Positions 11,941-25,775 of a stretch of 64,000 bases of DNA are shown here, in pieces. The translations under genes and the position numbers were made by a program. This stretch comes from Paragonimus westermani (lineage: Eukaryota > Platyhelminthes > Trematoda > Plagiorchiida > Troglotrematidae), in assembly GCA_008508345.1 (NCBI GenBank), contig QNGE01003319.1:1-64000 (forward strand). Reading direction: 5' to 3'. Positions within the stretch are counted from its first letter, which is position 1. Each line of letters begins with the position of its first letter. The notes beneath the pieces were generated by a model. The model did not search any database, was not told the DNA's origin, and was given only the letters and a program-made list of their open reading frames with translations.

Positions 11941-12574
11941 TAATCTGTTTCATATAGCAGGTACAATACCCTTTTGGCCCCCAACACACATGAATCATTA
12001 AAAATGGAAACAATTAAATGTTTGTTTAAACTCATTTTGCTTGTAACGCATCCCTGACATACCTTGTCTTAAATGTTCAGCACACCTTTAATTTCTTCTT
12101 CATTGCGAACGTTTCGTGCGTGGCCGACGATGATCAACAAAGCTGATCTTAATAAACTTGTATTGACTCTTTTTTTGTTGCAGTGCTTACCGGTTCTAAC
12201 CCTTGTAACTTTGGAATCACGCACCGAATTTTGTGTTTTCGTTCATCTCTATATATCGGTGTATCTTACACGTTTTGCTCGATTACATGTTCCATCTGAA
12301 CTTCCTGACTGTCCGCACTACAAAGTCCTCGTTAATTTGGACTTTCACATCTAACTGGCCTATGTTCATGTGAAAATTGAATTCAAGGTTTTGATCCTCT
12401 ACAGCCTCCGACCTACCATTATCAGCATAATCACCTACTTCACTTCATCGTAGTTCCAAAGTTCGCGTTACACCACAGAATTTCACCAAACTACAGTACT
12501 GACCAATTCACCTTATCTCTGCCACGGTTTTGTTTCGATTTTACAAGTTCTTAGTTATCACGTTTCTTTTTTAG

Positions 12575-12697
12575 ACGGGTGTTTTGTTTACGGAGAACAT
12601 TTATCACCAGCTGTTAGATCCAACTAACAAGGTCGATTGTCTGGAGCATCTTTTTTGTACCGTTGGCCTAGTCGCCTTGGAGATGGGCGCCGACCAA
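12575..12697 (+). CDS. EFR3: EFR3 exon 4 in window
   Basis: The acceptor is tttcttttttag. The exon is exactly 41 codons, phase 0 to phase 0, ending CAA before a gtgagc donor. It reads TGVLFTENIYHQLLDPTNK and then LEHLFCTVGLVALEMGADQ. Human EFR3A has QQLYRHIYLG, then a charged loop, then YELLYTSLALITIELANEE. The match covers the whole exon. Confidence 0.92.
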
Positions 12698-14250
12698 GTG
12701 AGCCGCATAAGCATTTCTCTGCTGCCATCACTTGCGCAAACATTTTGCCTGCTAATTGATAAGACGTATTCATAAATGAATGTTGGGGTAAATTAACATT
12801 ATACATTCTCTTCAGCCACAAACGCTTAATGTCAAATGAATAATCACTTAGCTTTTGGCAAGTTGTCGTTCGTTTTCCTCTCAGTATGATCCGTTCATTT
12901 TGCCATAAACCAAGTATTATACGCTTGTATCTGAAGGGAGTGACATCATCCGGAAGTTCGATTTATTTTTCTAACTGAATAAAGAAAAACGTTTGTTGAG
13001 TAAAAATATGAAGTTTTCAGCTTTTAGACTATAAGGTGATTGTTGCCACGTTGCACATCATGTCATGAATAAAACAGTTACTGTCCGGCTGTTCTGACAC
13101 GAGTAAGAGTACTCGGGCTAATCGAGCTTCTAATTTTATTCGTTGTAATCTCTCCTTGTTTGAAACTGTCAGAAGGAATTATGAGGTTCAACCAACGATT
13201 TTCCAGCAGACGTTCTCATCAATTTGACAGTTAATGTAATCCACTCGATCGTTTACTGAACTGGGTTCATTAAAATTTATAGGAACCAACGTGTTGCTGT
13301 TATCAATTAACATGCCGCCATTTGTGTCCCCTCACGGACTTCAAATTGACTGAATGGTTTGTCTTTCGGACCTCGAGTTGATCTAACTGCAATTGATGTT
13401 CGCGGGCTATGACTTGTACTGGATGAATCCTGTCAGAACACCGGCATTTGACTGATTCGTGCTAACGCGAATGAATGTCCGAGTATTGTTGACCGAATTG
13501 ACAAACTGTTTAGCTCATTATGTTTCTGACTTTTTGCCACCGTTTTTGATCGATGCATGATTTTCAACTTTTGATCACACTGCTTCAAACAAGCTACATA
13601 CAGCTGGATGGTGAGGTCGGTGTTTGGGTGTTGTTTCAAATACGCATCAAGAAGCATGATCGTTTTAAATTTTCACTGTCGCTTTCGTAATCCGCACAAA
13701 TTAGCCATCCAACCAAAGAGCTTATTCCAGTCGACAACCAGCGCTGACGCTTCATTGTTACATTAGTTGCTCTGCGCATCGCCTCCATCCTATACTCTCG
13801 GATGCAATACGGGAACACGTGCTTACTTGGTTTCATTGGCACAGACCTATTGGCACTGCATTAGATGGTTCTTCATAGGTTTACTGTGTGGTGAACATTC
13901 CGTGAGCTGGAATCGTTCCAGAGTGGTGAAGCTAGCTCGCTTGTTCACATCCGACTTCCTTTAATGTTACTGAGTAGGTGTAAGTGGCCGTCCGATGTAT
14001 GGCTCACTTATGACTCAGTACCAGACATCTAAGTCGTGTAAATTTTCTTCGTTGTTCCGTAATCAGATGCGTTGTGTATTATATGGAGGAAGTGTAGCTC
14101 TTGTTTCTAATTATGTTGCTCTATTTTTGCCAACAGATATTTGTTGCCATCACTTTGCTTTTTACGAGGGTCCCGAGTGCACTCATGGGTGCCAACTTAC
14201 ACCTCTCCTTACCGATTTTCATGTATATTTTGTTTCTCTTCGGTCATCAG
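12698..14250 (+). other. EFR3 intron (12698-14250)
   Basis: Intron of 1.55 kb, gtgagc to tcggtcatcag. I see no repeat family or gene inside. Confidence 0.7.
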
Positions 14251-14421
14251 GTTGTTGTTGAACTGTTTCGATTAATGCTTGCCGTGCAGAAAAAAATTAC
14301 TGACGAATCTCCCACACTACCGCTACCGCACCGGTGCGCGTTACATGCGCTGTTGGCCGGGGCCATGTCTCTGCTTGTGCGGTTGACCAATCTGGCGGAC
14401 CTACAGACGCACGTGGCTGAG
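14251..14421 (+). CDS. EFR3: EFR3 exon 5 in window
   Basis: The exon is exactly 57 codons, phase 0 to phase 0, ending GAG before gtgagc. It reads VVVELFRLMLAVQKKI, then LPHRCALHALLAGAMSLLVR, then LADLQTHVAEV. Human EFR3A has VVIDLIRLAIALQDSAI, MFHRCGIMALVAAYLNFVSQ and PAFCQHVSKV. The exon break between the conserved ELANEE and VVIDL blocks falls at the same point in this gene. The exon is GC-richer than the surrounding intron. Confidence 0.93.
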
Positions 14422-17349
14422 GTGAGCCTATCGATTTATGGAGTAACCGTGCATTCTTAGTTTCAACCAAGAGTTTTTTATCGACGTTTAGCTCAACAAC
14501 AGCCACGTTTAAGCGATTGTTCGATTGTCCTCAACCTCAATCACCGCTATTTGCTTTTCTGGCACGTTTGTCCGATTTTTCTGCCATTTTTTCTTTCATA
14601 ACGCACCTTTGGTTTTCTTGGTAGTTTATATCTGAAGATACCGGGAATGTGCGTTGCGTTGCGTTGCTTGTGCTTAACGTCCATTCTTCTCAATGATCGT
14701 TCGATAAAACGATTTGTACCGTACGCTAGTTCTTCACCCGTGTGCACTTTTTAACATCCCGTTTGGTCCTGAAATTGTTACGTCCGGGTCAGACACGCTC
14801 AGTCCCCGGCTTAAAACACTAGGCTCCGTACTCGATACAAATTGGAATGTATGCGCATTACGCATGAACTTTGTTTGGAGCAAAGTTAGGGTGTAGTGTT
14901 TTTACATCTGTGCTGGATTGGATCGGATGGAATATTTATATGAGAATCGTGTTCATCATTGTATATGATTGTCGTCTGATAGTGGGTTTATTAGTTATTA
15001 AAGACCGTAACGGATCGACCATTGTTTGCACAAGAAGAATCCGGACCGCTTTTTACTTTATTAAGCGTGACTTAGTTGAAATCGTACATGGACAATGTTG
15101 CTAGCAAATCGTTTATGTCGAACTGAGGGTATACAGGTCGGCCTTAGTGGGTGACTTCCCGTTCACCATTCGTCCTGCATATAGCTTGTATTTTTTGTCC
15201 ACTAGAGTTAACCAACCTATATATTCGAGCTCCTTTTTTGCATCCGACTGAGTTGGGAATGGAACGAATGTCAAACGAGGGAATGTCTCAAATATTTAAT
15301 CTTCTGTCAATGGCAGACTTGTTTTCGCGCCTTCGGTTTGTTTGTGCGTGTGTGCTCAGGAAACTCGGTACTGTTAAGCCACTCTCATTTACTGTTATCT
15401 CCCACGCCATTTCCTCCCCCACATTTAATCGGTGGTGTGCGACACGTGGAAGTGATGATGAGTCAGTTGACTTGAGTACTTTGAATTGGTTCTAAACTTC
15501 AGAACTGTGTGATCGGCCTTTCTGATGTTGACGAATTTTGTTCTTTCATCTTTCTGAGAAATTGGACTTACTATTCTACATCATTTCACTGGTCAGCTGC
15601 ACTCCTCGAGAACCTGGAGAATTGCTGCACTGTGAAGATTTCAGCAACTGGTTCATATGCAGTACATATTCAGCAGCTTGAATCTAATGGGTATGATTTA
15701 TTGCCGGAGTTTTTCAGTACTTCATCGCCCAAGAATCCTAGTAGATATGTTACTACATCCACCCTCTAAAACGTTGCACTTTTTAGTCAACCAGACACTT
15801 GTTTTATTCGCAGATTTACTACATTTGATGGCAAAAATTTCAGGGTTGATTAATGAATATTTTTTTATTAGTAACAATTGTGTGATCCGAATTGGTTCTT
15901 GCTCTTACTAGAAAAAGTCACTTTCGTACTGAGACTTTATTGTGCATAGCTATTCCTTCGTCACTTTATTATGTACGGATGTCAATTTTTGTTAATCGAT
16001 TTCAATTGAAGATGCTCCAGGGCGTTCACCTTTGCCTCCACAATAGTCGAACTTAGATAGGTCGTAATCATGCAGGAAGGCAGATAGTTGAAACGGTCAT
16101 ATCGCCTTTAAGTCTCATTTTATGCATCCTGAATGTCTAGCCGTGTCGAATCGACGAACGCTCACGACCACTATACGGTTTTGCTTCTCAAAAATTTGTT
16201 TGTGAGGGATAAACTTAACTTTGAGACCCAACGTTGCGTAACTAAACTTCACGTGATTTTCATATTTCAGTGTAGTCATTGTGGGCTCTTTACAAGGGAA
16301 ACTACTCGGCCCCTTACTGACTGGATTGATGAACACACTCTAACGTAGTTGTGCACACAGTGGTAGACCGTTAGTATGTTATTCTGAAATACCACGGAGC
16401 TTATCCGACAATCCTCCGGGGTGTTGTGAATTACGCCTGTCTACTCCTCTTTGTGTGCCCACAAGCAATTCATGTTCACATTGCGTCTGTCCCGGTAAAT
16501 AGGCTATTTATCTAACCAGACACGTTATAGGTAGCAGCGATAGCTAATTTCCACAATCCGATTGTTGCTCGTTCATTTCATTCCTTTGACTCCCATCTGT
16601 CTCCACATCCAACCATACATGTACACAAACAAGGGCTTCACACTCACGTAGTGCAGTCAGCTGAATGGAGTATGTAAAGGATTCGCTTAGACAAATAAGG
16701 GATACCCATATCTATTAACCACCAGGCTTTCTCAGGAGAAATTCCGTAATGGTAAGGTTGAAAGTCTTGTTGCTGTTAGTACCGTAGAAAGACATTGTAA
16801 ACACATCTGTACAAAGCACACTTAGGAAGTAGTAGTTGTGTTGTGCTAAAGGTCATTGTTTTTGCGCTGTTTCGTTTCTCTTGTCTTTTCTCATTGGACC
16901 GATAGTTTGGTCCATCAGGTGAATGCAATTTAGAGTATATAGCATCGGATTTTGGATCGTCCTCACTGTCCTCCAAGTAAACAGTGGGTTGGTTGTTTGA
17001 CCTCAAATCGTCCATACTATCGTTCTCATTTTCAACTCCCGCCTCACACAGCGTTGGACTGGTTTTGTAAAGTTAATGTATGACGGTAGGTACATTTATG
17101 ACATTACATCACCTGCCGTCTTCATCAACGTCGATTCTTCGAATTTCCACTTTGACCAGTACATCAGGGATTGTCACGTAATCATGGTATTATGCAATCA
17201 AGTTATTTTTATGTAAGGTTTTGCAAGAAAACTGCCTTTAAAAACGTATTGTTATTTGCATCAGGATGTAATCACGCCCAGTGTTCATCCGATTGATTCG
17301 TAAGTGAGCCCGAATATATAACGAATAAGGCGTACCCTTATCTATAAAA

Positions 17350-17442
17350 ACTGTCCAGTTGTGATGGGTCAGGGATTGAACTACATTCATCTGGTCGACA
17401 CCGGATGTTTCTCAGTGTTGAGCATTCGTCTGACCACACATC
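17350..17442 (-). repeat. diverged SINE-like segment
   Basis: On the minus strand it carries gttcaatccctgacccatca followed by caactgg. The SINE at 4.1 kb has a gttcgaatcc B box and later ccctgatttcccacaattgg. The shared ending and B-box-like core suggest a diverged member of that family, sitting directly against the 3' tail of a LINE fragment. The head is too degraded for certainty. Confidence 0.4.
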
Positions 17443-17452
17443 AAAAAGGCAT

Positions 17453-17745
17453 GATCATCATCATAGACAGCAATGCATCAGTGATTCTCACTGATGCTTA
17501 ATTGCCACAAGTGGTGTTGTGAGTATTCATGGTTGTGTGTAGGCTGAGATACTGCCAGAACTCCCAGACCTAGACAGGAGAACGACTAAGGTTCTCAACC
17601 AAAGCCTTTGACTCAAAAGTCCGTACCACAAAGCAGCGGATGGGTGGGAGTGTGCGAAAACTAGTATTTTTTTTCCCGGATAAAGATTCCAACTTTCTTC
17701 CAATCCCCAACCCAGAGGACCGGTAGACTGTGGTTTGTCAGACGC
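17453..17745 (-). mobile_element. miniature LINE: 5' UTR joined to 3' tail
   Basis: The segment from 17453 to about 17517 is the LINE 3' tail (catcatcatagacagcaa and the cagtgattctcac block). Immediately after it, about 17518-17745 matches the 5' end of the large LINE copy at 47455-47635 (attcatggttgtgtgtaggc, tgagatactg, cccagacctag, ccaacccagagga, actgtggtttgtcagac). On the minus strand the element is thus a 5' UTR followed directly by a 3' tail, with endonuclease and reverse transcriptase missing. It may be an internally deleted copy or a SINE-like derivative that moves in trans. Confidence 0.65.
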
Positions 17746-20700
17746 CTGCCTGACGTGAATAATTCTGTCGACGTGGTCGCCACACTCTCCAATTTATTCC
17801 AATAGGTCTAGATACGCAAGCCGTCACACCGCATCAAGGTCCGGTCTTGTTGTGATGGAGTCCAATTTGGTCTCAAAAAGGCAACCAGTAAACGAACGCT
17901 TACAAATGTGATAAATGCTAGCTGCTCGATGAGTGTTCGACCAACTTGGGAGCCGCAAACTAAATCCCATATGGTGTAGTCATGCACACATGCGAAATGT
18001 AGTAAGATGTCACAAGTGGCGGAGGTCATCTTGAGGTGCTACTTTTCATACCGAGAAACCGTAAAAAAAATATGAATAACGGGATAGAGAACCGGTGAAG
18101 TGAAGTGCTTTTTCTCAATTGCCACTTTTCAAAAGTGCAACTTTAGGCAGATTCCTCATTACCGTGTGCTCATGGCACTCACTAGCCCTTTGAGTTCACT
18201 TGGTGGTTCAATGCATGCTTTACCGTGTTTTGTCGGTCATCTAGGTAGGACAGGCTGACTGATCGGTTGTCTTATGAGCTTGCTTCACGTGCCTTGACCG
18301 AGTGGTTATCCATGTGCTAATCTTTAGCCTCTGATTGACTGTCCAAGCGTGGATTATTAGTTCGATTGGTCGTCTGCTCTTTTCGCCTAAACTCCATGCA
18401 CTTTTCCACCTCACTTCATTAATCCCGTTTTTCGTACGCGGTCGGTTTTCGTGTTTGTCGTGGTTGCGAGCCGTTCCTCGTAGTTTGGTTCCATGTCTCG
18501 TATTTCTCTGTCCACCCCAAGTCAAGTTATTTACTCAATGACCACAATTTAGTCACCTGCCGTTTGTGTTTGAGTTCCAAGAGGCTAGTGGTTGGGGTCT
18601 CAAGTTCAAGCCGGAGCTAGTCCCAGTACTCCTGTTCTAATCTAGACGGTCTGGTTGCATCTGGTTCCTTCATGTCCTGAGTACTTAGGTCGGCATATTG
18701 ATAGGCATACAAATTCTCTCTATATGTATTTTATGATACATCGTGTGTTTGACCGTAACAAAGTTCACTCCACACCCAAAGTGCACACTGTGTATCTTTC
18801 CAGGTGCTACATGTAACCGTAAATCGCTTAAAGAAATTAATCCTGCTATCTACTAAGTCTTTCAGGTGGTACAATAGTTGACTTACATTCTGTTAGAAGA
18901 TTCAGCTCCTGTACTCTGATTCTTAGAGTTCAGTCTTATGCGAGCTATCTCCATTTTGTATACATCGAGTAACACAGAAACGTGATAGTTGCTGCACTTT
19001 CTACTGGAGCGAAAATGCTCAACTTTCCTGATAAACCTGGCTTAGCTATTGTCCTTTCTTTGCTCCAAATGGAGTGTTTACTTGGGAATGCGGCACTTGT
19101 GTTTTGTCTGTTCACTTACGTAATCAATCATCCTTGTATGCACTGAAAAGTTTTCCTATTCGTTAGTAAATTTGGCTACGTCTTAGTGGTAATGTTTATG
19201 CTTGGTAACACTAATTCACTGCTGTTCAGTGCCCGTGATCGTTTGGCTAACAAAAGGGATTGAAAATGAAATCACATCAGAATGACCTAACGGTATACGC
19301 TCCTCACATCACTTTTGACGCCTATATCCGTTGTTGACTGGTACCGTACAGGATGAATCGTGATCCCATCATCTCGAACGATCGACCCTAAATCAATCAA
19401 GGTTATGTTTCCAGCTTTTAACTCAGATGAATTTTTCTGTCAGACAAAGTGTTGGGTCGCTTAGTTGCCCAGCTCCAGACGTGATATCGAGGTGACTGCC
19501 ATCGTGTGACGTGATTACCATTAAGCTTTCTGGAGCCTCGACAGCTATACCCTACTTCTTTTCTGCGTTCAGGAAAACAACGACTAAACCCTCCTCTTTC
19601 TTACGCATTTTACATCCATCTTCTCTTTTTCTCAAAACCAGTTGCTCTAGGAATCTACCTTTAATCTTCTCATAATTTGGATTGTAAATTCTTCTTAGCG
19701 CTGGTTTTTACCCCGGCCCCCATGTTGACATATATATGTGTTGTTCAAACACCATTTCAACCACAACTGGGTTGGCCTGTTCCGGGCTCTGCCAGTTCTT
19801 CAGATTTTTCAGCTTCTCTCGTTGGTCTGTGCAGGTGAATGTTCGTTGTCATCCTTCCTCGTGTGCGTATGCACATACCGCATGGTTACACGACCTCTCA
19901 TTCTGGTTAACACGAATGTATCGCACATTATGCAGATGTCCGACCCGGCTGATGATTCTATGTGCCGTACGTGATGGAGAGTGATTACGCGTTCGGGTCA
20001 ATCGATCGACGCCTATGATCGTTCACTTGTTCTCAATCTGATTACAATCTCGCTTAGCCTGTACGCCTGACTAGTCCCAGGGCACTCACGCGTTTACTTT
20101 GGTTGATGTCAGAAAACGTTCGACCAGTTGTTTTACAAGTACCACTCACCTCACTTGTAAGTATCGGTGGTTGCAACACGATTCTGTAAATCATTCCTTT
20201 TTTGCATACTACTCACCATGAACGTTCTCCTCTGGGTCATTGAGTACATGTTGCCATCATTCTGATCGTTCTGTGTTGTCCTCAAAGTGGTAGTATGTGA
20301 GCCTCCTTGTTTAATACCAGCTCACTTCCTTCGTGGCTGTGACAGCAATATACACTCCTCATTTCCTCCACGAGGTTTTAGCGTCCTTTCCCATACACAT
20401 CAATTATGTCTGCCAGCTGGAACACACGTGTAACTGATGGGTGAGTAAACGACTTGAGCAGTCCAACGACCAGTGTGTATACATATTTCGTTTGATGATT
20501 TGGTGTTCATTACTCGTTAGCTTATGTCCGACATTGCAGAAGGCAGTTGCGGGCAACAAATTGCTTTGCAATGTGGTTTTGTAGACTTCCTTTCGTTTGT
20601 TTGCCTGAAATGCACATTACCAAAGTTTTAAGCTGCGATTAGTGCAAACTGGCCATCAGGTGGGTTGCATTCATCTCACTACTAGAGTGTGCGCAGTCTA

Positions 20701-23700
20701 CAGCAATAATCGTAGTCGTCCAGTCTCTGAGATGCTCATGTGGTTGATGACCTGGCTTCCTAACATGGCAGTTGCTTATTTGAATCAGCACTTCTCCCCA
20801 TAGAGACCATCCTCAAGAAACATCACAATCGATCTTCGTGGGGTTTAAGAACGTTGATGGTGAGAACCGTTATTTTTATCCCTATTCCAACGTTATTTTT
20901 GAAATCCCTGCACCTTCCACAAGATTCGTACCACTTCTCATCGCTGTTGAAATGTGGTTTCAAAGGTTTCGATGTAAGAGAGGGATATAGTACATCATAC
21001 CTCAAATGATGCATACATAACACCACACAACAATAAAGAAACAGATAAGTGCAAAACAGATGCATAACACCTGATGGAAATTCAGGATATTAAGCTCCTC
21101 ATACAAACACCGCTGACTATGATGGTGTGCCTCTTTTAACCATAAATGTTGTTAATCCTTGGATGCCTAGCCAGAAAGACGGACAAACTTTGACGTCCAT
21201 TGTCTCGACGTCTAATCACTGTCCTTCCCAATCGATTTTTCATTCCCAGATATAACTGAATTGTGGCGATTAGGTGGTGGGTGAAAAACATGTCCAAGCC
21301 AACGATATTGATGACGCTAATTGTGTGGATTAACTCACCCTCTCTGAAAGGTGTTCGCGTAGAAGGCTTGCTGATCAAAGACGATTCGGATGTACACGAA
21401 TAGTCGTGCGCAGGCAACTGCTACCAAATTTCTGTGGTCGTTGACTATGTTCCATCTGAGGAGACCAAGTTTCGCAATCATTTATAGTATGGAATATAAT
21501 CATGCTACCTTCAATTTTACTTGGGTTGCACTTGTTCATTTACAGCCGCTTAGTCGAATCATATCTTGCATATTGATCTGCCTGATGCGTGCTCCGTGTA
21601 ACGGCAACTTGTAAGTGGTCACGCATAGCGAATGGATGCTGTATTCCGTTTCGTTGTCGTTCGACCAAAGTCTGTTCACGGCCTACGCATTTGGTTTCTC
21701 TCTATATGCTTATACAGACAGACATGTGTATGTTTATAATTTTTGTTGTTGACGAGACGTACATTATCAAATTTCGTCGATGTTTGTTGTTAGCTTGAAC
21801 GCTCATTTTTTTCTAGTTCAATGCGATTCCCATATCCTGCATAGGTGTCGAATGATGTTTACGATCACACTTAGTCCGAAATACAAACTTTGATTTTTTA
21901 CATAGGATTGATGTGAATATTTCGGCTCTGACAGATTCGAGGCATTTGTTATAGTCCTACTTCATACCCCTTAATCGTGACACTCGTCTAAAAAGGCCAA
22001 TTGTGGATATCACTCACAATAAAGTATATATTAGTGTGGTCAGCAGTCGATTTAATTTTCAATCAGGTGATTAAAATTGAAGAGGACGTACCAGGACGTT
22101 ACTCTGCTTATAACTCTACTGTGTTCATCCGTGTCCCCGTCTGCTGCTGCCTTGTACCCCACCGTGTTTAGCTATAAGCATCCTCATAAACGAGATCGTT
22201 AGTCCACTTTCCCTATGGTCTTATCAATTTGGCTGCCCTTTCATTTCTTCCCGTGGGGAACCCTCATCAATATTGCTCACCGAGGCACCATAAGTTTGAT
22301 CAGGTTAAAGCTGGTGATGTTGCTTTCAAAGCATCCCAGCAGTTTTATAAAAGTTAGCTAACGCGCACATTTCCACACTGTTCGTTTGATTGTCTAATTG
22401 GGATTTTTTTATACCAAAAAACGCAATGTTAATATATCTGGTGGTATTCTATTCAAGTCAGTAACACACTTTTGCACCCCTAGAAATGAATTTCCAACTT
22501 TTTACATGCTCCTATCTCCAGGGTTATTATTTGTATGCATAAGCCACACAGAAGTCATCATCTTGAAACTCGTGTAAGGGTGAGAATGGTCGCGGTCGCT
22601 ATCGATTATGAGATCTATTGATTCAGCCCTATGTTCAGTTCAGTAATAAGAGGGCTCGGATTGTATAGAATTTGAGCTAACTGAAAAGTAACGGAAGAAC
22701 AGTAGAGCTGGGTGCACACAAATAAATGTTTGTAATGGGAGATAGCGGAAGATGTAAAAGCATATTCAGTAGGACCACAATGACGGAGGTGGGTCGTGTC
22801 CGATCGGGTTTTTGCTGAAAATTGTCCATACACTTTGAATTGATGAGAAACAATAAAATCAGCGATTTGCTTACGGGAAATGCCACTACAAAGAGCTAGA
22901 TGTTTTAGGGATCAAAATCTTCCGACAACGAACCAAAGAAAACAACAGGTAAACAATCCATCCACTGGGAACCGTACAGGCCCTGATAAGTCGACTGATC
23001 AGGTGGTTTGGAGTAAACAAAGAACGATGGAAATACGAAGTGTGTCGTGACCTTCAACTGTTGTTACCCAAATATTTAATGGGAAGCTGTCGATACAATT
23101 GTTCTTCAGTGACATGATGGTACAAATGTGAGGCTATGACAGAAAAGAGGTCTGCATCTATACGAGAGCATCCACGGTTGAATGTGAACGACGATAAACA
23201 TACCGATTAGGATCGGTGACTTTCACCTGAGCTTCCATTCGGACAACAATGAGTTTCTCAGAAACTCACAATGCCTAAAATTTGCATGACATCTAGCGAA
23301 AGATGACCGTTCCTTTTCCAGCAATTAGTTTGTCGATTGAGTTAGGCACTTCAAAAATCAGTCGTGAAAAGATGGAATGATTGGTTCCTTGGTATGCTTT
23401 TCAGCTTTTGGTTGATCCAATCTTTAATCTGGATTCTTGTCTTTATCTGTGATCAGTTTTTTCTCTTGTCTGATCTTTAATACCAATCAACTCCACTTTA
23501 CGTTCTCCGAGTCATAGCAAAGTTATTCAGAGATAGTCACCCTAGTTCTCTTGCTCAGTTTTGTCCAAACATCTTCGGACATTCTGGAATACGATGTATG
23601 ATGTATCCACTACTTTATGCATGTGCTTGCTTTTCCTCGTTAGGTGATCGTCAATCCCACGACAGCCACTACTAGGGCTAATATCGTATTGTTTTGGGCA

Positions 23701-23756
23701 CCTAAGATCGTTTTTTTATTATCTTTTCGTTGTTTTCCTGTTTTTTCAAACTTCAG

Positions 23757-23833
23757 GTGATTCAAGCGAGGCAGACAGATGCTCCTTACCTTCTGCCCGC
23801 TGTTGCCTTTAATCGATCGAACACAACTGACAG
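23757..23833 (+). CDS. EFR3: EFR3 exon 6 in window (77 nt)
   Basis: The exon runs from phase 0 to phase 2, with a cttcag acceptor and a gtcagt donor. The peptide is VIQARQTDAPYLLPAVAFNR then SNTTD. It matches the human EFR3A block VIEIRTMEAPYFLPEHIFRD. It is short, and the match with conserved APY-LLP is decisive. Confidence 0.92.
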
Positions 23834-25699
23834 GTCAGTATAGTCTTATAATCTTCTCATTGGAAGCGTGATCCTCAACTTAGGCAAATTGGCTCCGATT
23901 TGTAAGGTAATCACATGAAAATGTGGACAACTGAGGTTCAGATGCCGAGATCGTTGAGGATTTGAAGCAGTCTCGTTGCCAATGTTTCTGAAGGCATCGC
24001 CGTTCGAGAACAGCTCCAACGCTGTAGACACGCATGTATTCGGACGCAATTTAGTCTTTCGTTTTTTACGGTTCGATATGATGTGTACTGTTCTTCTTAA
24101 GTCAAGAGTTTTGCGTTGTGTGAAACAGTGAACAACTCAGCTGTTGGTTGTATGTCATCACGCTGCTTGAAGCGACTGATCAGTAGCCGTCATCTCCACT
24201 TGTTTTTCTGAACGTCAGTCTGAAGTGTTCTTCAAAGTCAGCTGGTCTACTAAGGAGGTAGGTGGTGGTATATAAGACGGAAATGCTCGTTGGAATTTTC
24301 GTGGACTTCTTCGACGTTGACAACGGGTTTCGTGGCAAGAAAGCTCAGCCCCTCTATGTTTTGTTACGTCTTGCGGCAGTTTTTGCAATTTTACTTCATG
24401 TCGGGCAAATTTTGAAATACACCTGATTGATGAATAATGTTTTGCACGAATGGGGATCGTTTCCCTAATACACGGTCTCCGCAATGAATGAGTTTATCGC
24501 ATGTCTTACGGCAAACCATGGAACAGAGCGTCCCCATGATGTGGTTCAAGTGATCAGGTGGGGAGCACCTGTGAGCCGTAATCAACTGTGTATTGTTAAA
24601 GCATACGACATTTATTTGTTTGCGCAGATGTGTAAAAAGAAGTTGCGGTGTTGTACAGGCCGAAGGTGGCAGAAGAGGTGAAAACACACTGGTAAAAATC
24701 ATCACGTGAAATACATCAAGAAATGTATAAAAAAAATATCCACTGCAAAGCTGTCAAAACAGTTGCCAGCCTACCCAACAAAAAATCTGAGGTATGACTG
24801 AATGAAAACCACTTGGGAAACTGGTCTCATACTAAACAATTATTTGGCTTCCATGATCATCCGATTAAGGAAAGCAAAAAATGGTAACGTCAAGTTGGTG
24901 TATTCCCGAGGTTGGATGGTGCAATTCACTTCAGTCGTGTCACTGTTTAAAGGACAGACATCTATATTTGTTAACACAGTTTCTTGGTGTTCCACTTCCG
25001 GGAGCAATCCTCCATCCTAAGAGACGGTTTGTGGCGTACTTTTTTATTTTTGGTTAATTCAATTAACTTTATACTCAATTGCCTTGCCAAGGGATAAGAA
25101 ATGCGACCACACAGACGAGAAATGAGTTTGATTGATCGCAACTCATTTGATACACTATTCAGAATGCACCCATAGTTATTGCTAAGGTCATGTACTGGCC
25201 GCGCACCTATTATCTCAAAGCACTATAGACTCACTGAAGACAGCTCCCTCGCGTGGGCCTTATTGTGGTGTTTACCCAACCGTCATGCGTTTACGTTCTT
25301 TGCTGCTTTGGCATAATAGTTAGACTTGTGTGCTCATCTAATCCGACGGGTTACGCTCACTAGGACGTCGATCCTTGCAGTTTCAACCATGTCACATTGA
25401 CCAAAGGGGAGCAATCAGACAACATGTGGATGCGCTCGTATTGGATGGTGCATTGTTTTACGTTTTGGTCCTGTTTGATTTTTGTTCTTGTCTTGGCTGA
25501 TTTTGTGTGTTTGTGACGTTTATTTCTACAATAGTATGGCTTATGTTTTATGCCTTATGTAAGCAACTGGCCGAACGTGCTTGTGGAATCAAAGACGATT
25601 GGTGGGAAAAGCAATATGATTAACGTTAGTTCGGACCCAGCAGCATAACTTCGTTTTATCTGAGCTCCTAGCCAAATTTAGGTGTCAAATGTGAAAAGG

Positions 25700-25775
25700 A
25701 ATCATCATCATTACCATGAACAGCAACACATCAGTGGTTCACATCGGCGCTCATCTGTCACATACCGATTGAGAA
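25700..25775 (-). repeat. LINE 3' tail fragment
   Basis: The sequence atcatcatcattaccatgaa followed by cagcaacacatcagtggttcac is the conserved tail of the LINE family (compare 42232 and 52324). It runs out after the tcatctgtcacata segment. Only the tail is present, as expected for a severely 5'-truncated insertion in minus orientation. Confidence 0.6.

Larger units (their letters stand above)
8559..12574 (+). other. EFR3 intron (8559-12574)
   Basis: Intron of 4.0 kb with a gtgagt donor and a cgtttcttttttag acceptor. It carries a Cys-motif repeat (about 9.74-9.86 kb, minus) and two members of a dispersed family (11.40-11.61 and 11.75-11.94 kb). I see nothing in 8.56-9.7 or 9.9-11.35 kb beyond unremarkable short frames. 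Confidence 0.7.
14422..23756 (+). other. EFR3 intron (14422-23756)
   Basis: Intron of 9.3 kb with a gtgagc donor and a tttttcaaacttcag acceptor. It contains a diverged SINE-like segment (about 17.35-17.44 kb) and a miniature LINE (17453-17745). I see no further gene or repeat in 14.4-17.3 or 17.8-23.7 kb. Open frames such as those near 18.3, 20.9 and 21.3 kb lack recognisable motifs. Confidence 0.7.

Noticed and set aside
20823..21417. Minus-strand frames near 21 kb (DEKWYESCGRCRDF and neighbours), considered as a gene fragment
   Set aside because: The Cys spacing fits no known finger, and the frame is short with no conserved context.
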